DNA of 5,263 nt from positions 1 through 5,263 of the forward strand of contig VFZQ01000434.1 in the NCBI GenBank assembly GCA_016871135.1. The letters run 5' to 3'. The position numbers and the translations under genes were made by a program. Position 1 is the first letter of the stretch. Every line of letters starts with the position of its first letter. Below, piece by piece: positions 1 to 5,263 of the stretch. Origin of the DNA: Acidobacteriota bacterium (GTDB lineage: Bacteria > Acidobacteriota > Terriglobia > Bryobacterales > Bryobacteraceae). The notes beneath the pieces were generated by a model. The model did not search any database. It saw only the letters and a list, made by a program, of their open reading frames with translations, and was not told the origin of the DNA.

Positions 1-2
1 AC

Positions 3-425
3 CTGGCCGGTGACAATTCCGCGTTGACCGCCGAACAACAAGTGGGCCTCAATTTGTTTCGCGGCAAAGCCGGCTGCATCTCCTGTCACCTCGGCCCAAA
101 CCTGACCGATGAAGGCTTCCACGTCACCGCCGCCGGTGCAATCGACGACGACGCCGGCCACTCGCTGGTGAGCTTCGACGACAATGACAACGCCGCCTTC
201 AAGACGCCGTCTCTCCGCCATGTCGCCGCCACGCCGCCGTACTTTCACGACGGCAGTGCGAAGACGCTTGACGATGTCATCGACCACTACGCCAAAGGCG
301 GCAAGCCGCGCAAGAACCTCGATCCCGAAATTCGCAAGTTCTCGATCACACCGGAAGAAAAACGCGCCCTTGTTAGATTTCTCGAAGCCCTGACCGGCGA
401 AATCCGCGAGGGGTATCCGGAGTGA
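3..425 (+). CDS. MauG / di-heme cytochrome c peroxidase family protein, C-terminal part (5' end outside window)
   Basis: The frame is open from the left edge (first complete codon at 3) to TGA at 423-425, giving the last 140 residues. A c-type heme motif CISCH lies at 75-89. It is followed by the family's C-terminal signature: FKTPSLRHVAATPPYFHDG and then TLDDVIDHYAKGG. Family members are periplasmic proteins with two covalent hemes that reduce peroxide or, in MauG, oxidise a protein substrate. The visible piece is the second heme domain; the first heme and the signal peptide should lie upstream. Where Pseudomonas-type peroxidases have the axial Met of this heme, there is a Tyr (codon 288-290), as in MauG; this rests on alignment by eye from memory. 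The stop overlaps the next start by 4 bases (GTGA), so it probably heads or continues an operon. Family assignment is confident; the reaction and substrate are not known. Confidence 0.9.
   Translation: MAGDNSALTAEQQVGLNLFRGKAGCISCHLGPNLTDEGFHVTAAGAIDDDAGHSLVSFDDNDNAAFKTPSLRHVAATPPYFHDGSAKTLDDVIDHYAKGGKPRKNLDPEIRKFSITPEEKRALVRFLEALTGEIREGYPE
408..413 (+). promoter_or_regulatory. Shine-Dalgarno site for the TPR gene
   Basis: GAGGGG lies 8 bases before the GTG at 422, inside the 3' end of the peroxidase-like gene. It is the strongest ribosome-binding site in the window. It supports GTG 422 as the real start even though this is a non-ATG codon overlapping the preceding stop. Confidence 0.6.
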
Positions 426-1075
426 TTCTCGTCCTTGCATTGCAACTCTTCTCGCCGGTCGATCCCGCCGATGTGGCGCGGCTGCACGAAGAACGCATCG
501 CGCGCGAGCCATCGTCGAAATCCGCGAAGCGCGACTACGGGCTGTTCCTTTTGCGCAACGGGCAGCCGGCCCGCGCGGAGATCTATCTGCGCCACTCCGA
601 CGTCGAGCCCGCGTTTCTGGCCGAAGCCGTCGCCGCGCAGGGCCGCGACGCCGAGGCCGAAAAGCTCTTTGAAACCTGCGCCGCCACCGCCCGCTGTCTG
701 ACGCGCCTCGCGAATCTAGCCGAGCGGCGTGAGGACCGGCCCGCCGCGCTTGCGCTCTACAAACGCGCGCTTGAAGCCGAACCATCCATCCCGCGGCGCA
801 GCGACTACGCCCTCGCGCTGCAGGCCGCGAGCCAATACAAGGCGGCCGAATCGCAACTCCGCGCGGCGCTTGCGGAGAGCGAAAAGTTGCATGGTCCGAA
901 TCATCCGGAGACCGCGACGCAGCTGAACAACATCGCAATGTTGCTGGGTGAGACAAAGCGTCCGGCGCTAGCGCGGCCCCTGATGCAGCGTGCCGTCAAG
1001 ATCTTCGAGCAGGCGCTCGGCCCGCGCCACACGCGCACACAAATCGCAAAGGACAACCTGGCGGACTTACGATGA
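422..1075 (+). CDS. TPR-repeat protein, probably exported or membrane-associated
   Basis: 217 residues, starting at GTG 422 (overlapping the upstream TGA, with GAGGGG 8 bases before it) and ending at TGA 1073-1075. The N-terminus is short and hydrophobic (MILVLALQLF, no basic residue), so it is at best a weak signal or anchor. Helical TPR-like pairs run from about residue 35 to the end. Examples are NGQPARAEIYLR (46-57), EDRPAALALYKRALEAEP (104-121) and SQYKAAESQLRAAL (137-150). The last two units are of kinesin-light-chain type: LHGPNHPETATQLNNIA (156-172) and LGPRHTRTQIAKDNLADL (199-216), with the Gly-Pro pairs exactly 42 residues apart. TPRs are protein-protein interaction scaffolds, so a partner rather than a reaction is expected. 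Coupling on both sides suggests it serves the peroxidase-like protein or the hydrolase; that is inference. Cys86 and Cys92 are the only cysteines and could pair outside the cytoplasm. Confidence 0.85.
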   Translation: MILVLALQLFSPVDPADVARLHEERIAREPSSKSAKRDYGLFLLRNGQPARAEIYLRHSDVEPAFLAEAVAAQGRDAEAEKLFETCAATARCLTRLANLAERREDRPAALALYKRALEAEPSIPRRSDYALALQAASQYKAAESQLRAALAESEKLHGPNHPETATQLNNIAMLLGETKRPALARPLMQRAVKIFEQALGPRHTRTQIAKDNLADLR

Positions 1076-1818
1076 AGACGACAATTCTGCTGATGACCAC
1101 CGCCGCCATGGCCTGCGAGTTACGCGTACTCACCTACAACATCCACCACGCCGAGGGCGTCGATGGGAAGCTCGACGTTCCCCGGATCGGGCGAGTGATC
1201 CGCGACGCTCGGCCGGACATCGTTTCGCTTCAGGAGGTCGACGTGCGCACCGAACGCGTGAAGGGCCGCGACACGGTTCGCGAGTTGGAGCGCCTCACCG
1301 GTCTTCGCGGCGTGTTCGGCCAATCGATGCCGTTCCAAGGCGGCGGCTACGGCAACGGGGTACTGGTGAGCGGGCAGTTGCTGGGCTCGCGCGTCTTTCC
1401 TATTCCGAATTCGCCAAACATGGAACCGCGGTCCCTGCTGCTCGTCGAAACGAGACCCTATCGCTGTGCCCAGGACGTCGCCTTCATCGCCACCCACCTG
1501 GATCATCGCAGCGAGACGGATCGCATAGCGGGTGCGGATATGGCCAATTTGCCGGTGAGCCTGCCTGCGATCTTGGCGGGGGACCTCAACACAACGGCCG
1601 ATAGTCCGGTCTTCGGCGTGTTGATGAAAGAGTGGGCCAATGCGTCGAACGCCGAACAGCCGACGATCCCAGTGAAGGACCCGAAAAAACAAATCGACTT
1701 CGTTTTGTTTCGCCCAAAAAACCAGTGGAAAGTGATCGAGACGAGGGTACTGGATGAAGACGTCGCATCCGATCACCGAGCGTTGCTGGCTGTGCTACGG
1801 TTGCTTCCCGCGCAGTAG
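1072..1818 (+). CDS. Endonuclease/exonuclease/phosphatase (EEP) family metal-dependent hydrolase, probably exported
   Basis: 248 residues, ATG 1072 to TAG 1816-1818. The start overlaps the TPR stop as ATGA, with a modest GCGGA 6 bases upstream. Residues 1-14 look like a signal peptide (Lys2, hydrophobic stretch, AMA before Cys15); the match to a lipoprotein box is poor. The mature protein begins at once with the EEP fold and shows its metal and catalytic motifs in order: TYNIHH (Asn23), SLQEVD (Glu55), GNGVLVS (94-100), ATHLDH (His142), AGDLNT (Asp171, Asn173), QIDFVLF (Asp209) and SDHRALLAVL (Asp234, His235). Nothing essential is missing, so it should be an active Mg2+-dependent phosphodiesterase or phosphatase. 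The family covers nucleases, sphingomyelinases and inositol phosphatases, and the substrate cannot be chosen from sequence. Its 3' end overlaps the convergent gene by 24 bases. Confidence 0.9.
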   Translation: MKTTILLMTTAAMACELRVLTYNIHHAEGVDGKLDVPRIGRVIRDARPDIVSLQEVDVRTERVKGRDTVRELERLTGLRGVFGQSMPFQGGGYGNGVLVSGQLLGSRVFPIPNSPNMEPRSLLLVETRPYRCAQDVAFIATHLDHRSETDRIAGADMANLPVSLPAILAGDLNTTADSPVFGVLMKEWANASNAEQPTIPVKDPKKQIDFVLFRPKNQWKVIETRVLDEDVASDHRALLAVLRLLPAQ

Positions 1819-2991
1819 CTGGGGCGTGACGAACAGTTCGTTCGGCGAAGCAGAGGCCGGAATCACGAAGTCGACGAAGCAAACGGCCATTTCTTCGTCG
1901 GACTGCTCTCCCCATCGAACGGCGTTCGGATTACCGGAGTTGTCGAACACCGCTTCGACTTCGATGCGCGCGCCGCGAGCGAGCGGAATCTGCCGCGCCG
2001 GCCGATACACAAGCTGCCAGTTGAACCGGTAACGCGGCACGTCGAGCACAACGCGATCGTCAACCGAGACGCGCATCGACCGGCCGCGCAAATGCATGTG
2101 CGGCGCGAGCGCGTAGATCGCCGTCGGCGCCTGCACTTGAAATGTGATGTCGACCGTGTGCGCCCGTACGCGAGGCGGAATCTCGAAATCGCCGCGCGCA
2201 ATGGCGGCCGAGTAGATTCGATACCGCGGCGGCTGTTTCGCAAACACAAGACCAACGCGCGTCGTGTCGGCGGTCGCCCGGCCCGACGGGGTATAGTGCA
2301 GTTGAATGATGAGATCACTGCCGGCCGGAATGAGTTTGGCGTGATCCTCGGGCAGAGTCATCGGACCGTTTCCGGGTAGATAGGTGCCGATCACTTCGTC
2401 GAATGCCGACAGCCCTTCCAGCGCCGCTCCTTTTGCCGTGAAGGCCGCGCCCGGCGCGCGATCGCGCAGCCATGCGGATCGAGGAGGCCGGACAAATACG
2501 ACCGCGTGATGTACCACCGCCGGCGCCGACGGCCGCACCTCGATCGCCTGAACCCAACGGTCCGTCGTAAAGTTCGTCGGAACGATGAAATGCTGGTAGT
2601 CGACCGTGCCCTTCGCCGGAACCGAAAATGGTGCGGGCATGGCGAACGTGACGTCGGGCGTGAGATGAGCCGCGCCAAACACCGCCGCGCGCGGCGCTCC
2701 CTTCACCTTCGGATGATCCGCCCAGCGCTTGATGACCTCGATCTCGGCGGCGGATAGGCGAGGGTCGTTGGCGAACTCGTTTGGCTTCGAATCGGCAAAC
2801 CATGGCGGCATCGCGCCGCGCAGGACCGCGTCGCGAATGGCCCGCGCGTATGGCCGCGCCTTCTCGTACGTGTCGAGCGCCATCGGCGCGGACTCGCCCT
2901 CGCGATGACACCGCAGACAGTGCTTCTCCAACAACGGAAGCACGTCGGGATAAAAGGCCGTTGCCAGCAGTGCCACCCTCGTGCGACGCAT
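1795..2991 (-). CDS. Cytochrome c domain fused to a PHM-like copper type II ascorbate-dependent monooxygenase module
   Basis: 398 residues, ATG 2991-2989 to TAG 1797-1795. The start is fixed: an in-frame stop (3003-3001) lies four codons upstream with no usable start between. The leader is short (MRRTRVALLATAF). An N-terminal c-type heme domain follows: CLRCH at 25-29, then Met61 in MPPWF, a likely axial ligand. From about residue 105 the protein resembles the two-domain copper core of peptidylglycine alpha-hydroxylating monooxygenase (PHM). All six expected copper ligands are visible: His161-His162 and His232 (IQLHY) for CuH; His298 and His300 (PHMH) plus Met368 (SDEEMAV) for CuM. Spacings of about 66-70 residues match PHM. 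Known family members use copper, O2 and a reductant to hydroxylate an organic substrate; here the fused heme could supply electrons. Substrate unknown. It is divergent from the PSCyt gene (42-base gap) and tail-to-tail with the EEP gene. Only weak ribosome-binding sequence (GGGA) precedes the start. Confidence 0.88.
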   Translation of the reverse strand: MRRTRVALLATAFYPDVLPLLEKHCLRCHREGESAPMALDTYEKARPYARAIRDAVLRGAMPPWFADSKPNEFANDPRLSAAEIEVIKRWADHPKVKGAPRAAVFGAAHLTPDVTFAMPAPFSVPAKGTVDYQHFIVPTNFTTDRWVQAIEVRPSAPAVVHHAVVFVRPPRSAWLRDRAPGAAFTAKGAALEGLSAFDEVIGTYLPGNGPMTLPEDHAKLIPAGSDLIIQLHYTPSGRATADTTRVGLVFAKQPPRYRIYSAAIARGDFEIPPRVRAHTVDITFQVQAPTAIYALAPHMHLRGRSMRVSVDDRVVLDVPRYRFNWQLVYRPARQIPLARGARIEVEAVFDNSGNPNAVRWGEQSDEEMAVCFVDFVIPASASPNELFVTPQLLRGKQP

Positions 2992-3033
2992 ATTCCCAAT
3001 CTAGCTCGCTGGCGTTGATAGAATGTTGGAAAC
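2992..3033. promoter_or_regulatory. Divergent 42-base intergenic region between the heme-copper gene and the PSCyt/DUF1549/DUF1553 gene
   Basis: This is the only non-coding gap in the window and must hold the 5' ends of two diverging genes. On the + strand TAGAAT (3019-3024) is a 5-of-6 match to a -10 box but sits only 9 bases before the ATG at 3034 and has no -35 at the right distance. On the - strand TAGATT (3003-2998) is a weaker -10-like match. GGA at 3028-3030 is a minimal ribosome-binding site for the + gene. No clear operator palindrome is seen. Functional promoters probably reach into one or both coding regions. Confidence 0.35.
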
Positions 3034-5263
3034 ATGCGGCTGGTAATCAGTTTTCTCACCGCGGCGGCCCTCTACGCGCAAGCCGATTTCTTCGACAAAG
3101 AGATCCGCCCGATTTTGCGATCGAATTGCCAGGGTTGTCACTCCGTCAACGGGCTCAACAGTGGGTTGGCTCTTGACTCGAAAGAAGCGATTCTAAAGGG
3201 CGGCAATCGCGGTCCTGCCGCGAAGCCTGGCGATGCGGCGAGTCTGCTGCTACAAGCCGTGCGGCAGGACGGCGGGCTGAAGATGCCGCCGAAAAAGAAG
3301 CTGGAGCCGGAGCAAATAGCCAAGCTGGAGAAGTGGATCGCCGATGGCATGCCAGCGCCCGCGGACTTCGTCGCGGCCAAGCGGCGGACTTCGCGCCATT
3401 GGGCCTTTCAACCCGTGAAACGTCCAGCCGCGCCGGCCGTTCGCAACAGCGCCTGGGTGCGCAATCCGATCGACAACTTCATCTTGGCCAAACTCGAAGA
3501 GAAGAATCTGCGGCCCAACGATCAAGCCGACAAAGCCACGCTCGCGCGCCGCGTCGCGCTCGACATCACCGGTTTGCCGCCGACCGAGGCGGAACTGAAA
3601 GACTTTCTGAAAGACACGCGCGCCGATGCGTATGAGCGCTTGGTCGATAAACTGTTGGCCTCGCCGCACTACGGCGAACGGCAGGCCCGGATCTGGCTGG
3701 ATCTGGCGCGCTACGCCGATTCCGATGGCTACACCATCGACGCGCCGCGCGACATCTACCCATGGCGCGATTGGGTGTTGAATGCGTTCAATTCCGACAT
3801 GCCGTTCGATCGATTCACGATCGAACAGTTTGCGGGCGACTTGCTGCCTCGCCCAACCAACGATCAGTTAATCGCGACCGGCTTTCACCGCAACACGCCG
3901 TCGAACTTTGAAGGCGGCATCGACTTTGAGCAGTATCGCGTCGAGGCCGTCGCCGACCGCGTCGCGACGACGGGATCAGGATGGATGGGCCTGACGCTAG
4001 GCTGTTCGCGCTGTCATGACCATAAGTACGATCCGATTTCTCAGCGTGAGTACTATCAGATCTTCGCGTTTCTGAACAACGTCGACGAGGTGGACAAGGA
4101 AGCCGATCGCAAGTTCTTCAACAAACCATTTCTCGAGATGGGTACTCCCGATCAAGTCGCGGCGCTGGCCAAGTGGGATCTCGACGTGCAGGATGTCGAG
4201 CAGCGCATTCGCAAGCACGAAGAGACCCTGAACGCCGACGCCGAGAAAGACCCGACGCTGCAGGCGCTGCGCAAAGAGTTGAGCGCCACGCGCCGCCGCA
4301 AGCCGGACGTCAAGCGCACGATGATCATGCGCGAATTGGCTGCGCCGAGGCAGCACTACATTCATCTTGGCGGCGACTTCACGCGTAAGGGCGCCAGCGT
4401 GCAGCCCGAGGTGCCGAGCGTGTTCCCGCCATTAACGACCGCCGGTAATCCGCCAAATCGCTTGGACTTCGCCAAGTGGCTGGTCGACAAGGAAAACCCG
4501 CTCACCGCGCGCGTCAACATGAACCGCGTGTGGCAACATTACTTCGGAAAAGGCATTGTCGAGACCGAGAACGACTTCGGGCTGATGGGTGATCGCCCAA
4601 CGCATCCGGAGTTGCTTGATTGGTTGGCGAGCGAGTTCATGGAAAGCGGTTGGAAGATGAAGGCGATGCACCGGACGATAGTTCTCAGCGCCGCCTACCG
4701 GCAGTCGAGCGCCAACCGCCCTGACGCCGCCGCGATGGATCCGTACAACAAGCTGCTGGCGCGGCAGAATCGGTTGCGCTTGGACGCCGAAATCATCCGT
4801 GACTCCGCGCTGGTCGCGACAAATCTCCTGGGTCGGCAGGTTGGCGGGCCGAGCGTGTATCCGCCGATTCCGAAAGGCGCGACCGATATCACGCAGGTTA
4901 AACGCGAATGGAAAGTGTCGACCGGCGAGGACCGCTATCGCCGGGGGATGTACACGTATTTCCAGCGTTCGGCCGCGCACCCTGCGTTGTTAACGTTTGA
5001 CGCGCCCGACGCAACCGTCGCGTGCACGCGACGCGTCCGTTCCAACACACCGCTCCAAGCGTTGATCCTGCTGAACGACGACGCCTACTTCGAATTCGCC
5101 GAAGCGCTCGCCAAGCGGGTTCTCTCGCAAGAAGGCGCCGATCAGCAGCGGCTCGAACGCGCGTGGACGTGGACGTTGCATCGAGCGCCGAAAGCCTCCG
5201 AGTCCGCTCGGTTGCTGGCGTTCCTTAACACCACGCGCGATGCGCAAAAAGAGAAAAACGAGC
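3034..5263 (+). CDS. PSCyt1-DUF1549(PSCyt2)-DUF1553(PSD1) multidomain cytochrome-like protein, 3' end outside window
   Basis: ATG 3034 opens a frame with no stop through the right edge (743 complete codons). An in-frame stop at 3019-3021 with no start codon in between fixes the start. Residues 1-17 are a signal peptide with likely cleavage after AQA17. PSCyt1 (about 20-112) carries CQGCH (32-36) and Met84 in MPP as a likely axial ligand. DUF1549/PSCyt2 (about 146-365) includes LDITGLPPT, SPHYGER, WLDLARYADSDGY and a second heme-type motif GCSRCHDHKYDPI (323-335). A charged, probably helical linker (about 384-436) follows. DUF1553/PSD1 starts near 476 (RLDFAKWLVD, NRVWQHYFGKGIV, LSAAYRQSS) and reaches FDAPD...RRVRSNTPLQALILLN. 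Family proteins are about 750-1,100 residues, so the end is probably close. Their biochemical role is not established; exported electron-transfer or catabolic roles are guessed. They usually neighbour DUF1501 genes, so one may lie just beyond the edge. Confidence 0.93.
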   Translation, partial: MRLVISFLTAAALYAQADFFDKEIRPILRSNCQGCHSVNGLNSGLALDSKEAILKGGNRGPAAKPGDAASLLLQAVRQDGGLKMPPKKKLEPEQIAKLEKWIADGMPAPADFVAAKRRTSRHWAFQPVKRPAAPAVRNSAWVRNPIDNFILAKLEEKNLRPNDQADKATLARRVALDITGLPPTEAELKDFLKDTRADAYERLVDKLLASPHYGERQARIWLDLARYADSDGYTIDAPRDIYPWRDWVLNAFNSDMPFDRFTIEQFAGDLLPRPTNDQLIATGFHRNTPSNFEGGIDFEQYRVEAVADRVATTGSGWMGLTLGCSRCHDHKYDPISQREYYQIFAFLNNVDEVDKEADRKFFNKPFLEMGTPDQVAALAKWDLDVQDVEQRIRKHEETLNADAEKDPTLQALRKELSATRRRKPDVKRTMIMRELAAPRQHYIHLGGDFTRKGASVQPEVPSVFPPLTTAGNPPNRLDFAKWLVDKENPLTARVNMNRVWQHYFGKGIVETENDFGLMGDRPTHPELLDWLASEFMESGWKMKAMHRTIVLSAAYRQSSANRPDAAAMDPYNKLLARQNRLRLDAEIIRDSALVATNLLGRQVGGPSVYPPIPKGATDITQVKREWKVSTGEDRYRRGMYTYFQRSAAHPALLTFDAPDATVACTRRVRSNTPLQALILLNDDAYFEFAEALAKRVLSQEGADQQRLERAWTWTLHRAPKASESARLLAFLNTTRDAQKEKNE

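Noticed and set aside
1072..1116. Lipoprotein signal (Cys15 after AMA) in the EEP protein
   Set aside because: The -3 position is Ala rather than Leu/Val/Ile and -2 is Met, a poor lipobox; ordinary signal peptidase cleavage explains the leader equally well.
990..1604. 204-codon + frame overlapping the TPR and EEP genes
   Set aside because: The translation is very rich in Arg, Ser and Pro, typical of an out-of-frame reading of GC-rich DNA, and both real genes here have clear family motifs.
1687..1710. Inverted repeat AAACAAA...TTTGTTT with a 10-base loop
   Set aside because: It is only a 7-bp A/T stem inside the EEP gene, encoding the conserved KKQIDFVLF segment. It is too weak and too far from the stop to be a terminator, so it is likely a codon-level coincidence.
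1120..1776. 218-codon open frame on the - strand opposite the EEP gene
   Set aside because: It is antisense to a gene whose conserved motifs are all intact, its translation shows no recognisable domain, and long antisense frames are common in GC-rich coding DNA.
2703..3059. 118-codon - strand frame starting upstream of the heme-copper gene
   Set aside because: It is a shifted reading of the same DNA. The CLRCH/MPPW heme domain belongs to the frame starting at 2991, and this frame gives a low-complexity Arg/Ser-rich protein.
4432..4980. 182-codon open frame on the - strand inside the DUF1553 region
   Set aside because: It lies wholly opposite a well-conserved DUF1553 coding stretch and has no recognisable motif or start signal.

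Overview
The window is a GC-rich, gene-dense stretch of a bacterial chromosome. It holds five protein genes, two of them cut by the window edges, and almost no intergenic DNA. The best guess for the source is Acidobacteriota of the Bryobacterales/Solibacter type. Reasons: a three-part PSCyt1-DUF1549-DUF1553 protein together with a cytochrome c / copper monooxygenase-like fusion, kinesin-light-chain-style TPRs, and short 'AQA'-type signal peptides. Planctomycetota or Verrucomicrobiota cannot be excluded from sequence alone, because DUF1549/DUF1553 proteins are most abundant there.

Layout. Positions 1-1818 (+ strand) form a tightly coupled gene run. First comes the C-terminal end of a MauG/di-heme cytochrome c peroxidase-family protein (3-425). 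Then a TPR protein (422-1075) and a probably exported endonuclease/exonuclease/phosphatase (EEP) family hydrolase (1072-1818) follow. Each junction is a 4-base stop/start overlap, so the three are very likely one operon. On the - strand, 1795-2991 encodes a 398-residue protein with an N-terminal c-type heme motif and a peptidylglycine-monooxygenase-like (PHM-like) two-domain copper module with all six expected copper ligands. Its 3' end overlaps the hydrolase gene by 24 bases, tail to tail. A 42-base gap (2992-3033) separates it from a divergently read + strand gene (3034 to the right edge, still open after 743 codons). That gene encodes a PSCyt1-PSCyt2(DUF1549)-PSD1(DUF1553) protein with two CxxCH motifs.

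How they may work together. Three of the five genes carry CxxCH heme-attachment motifs (four motifs in about 5 kb), and all five products plausibly act outside the cytoplasm. The region therefore looks like part of a periplasmic or extracytoplasmic redox/oxidative-catabolism locus. No substrate can be named from the sequence, and joint function is inference. I see no RNA genes, CRISPR arrays, insertion sequences, direct repeats or convincing terminators. The most noteworthy item is the heme-plus-copper fusion protein; nothing here clearly amounts to a wholly new defence or mobile system.
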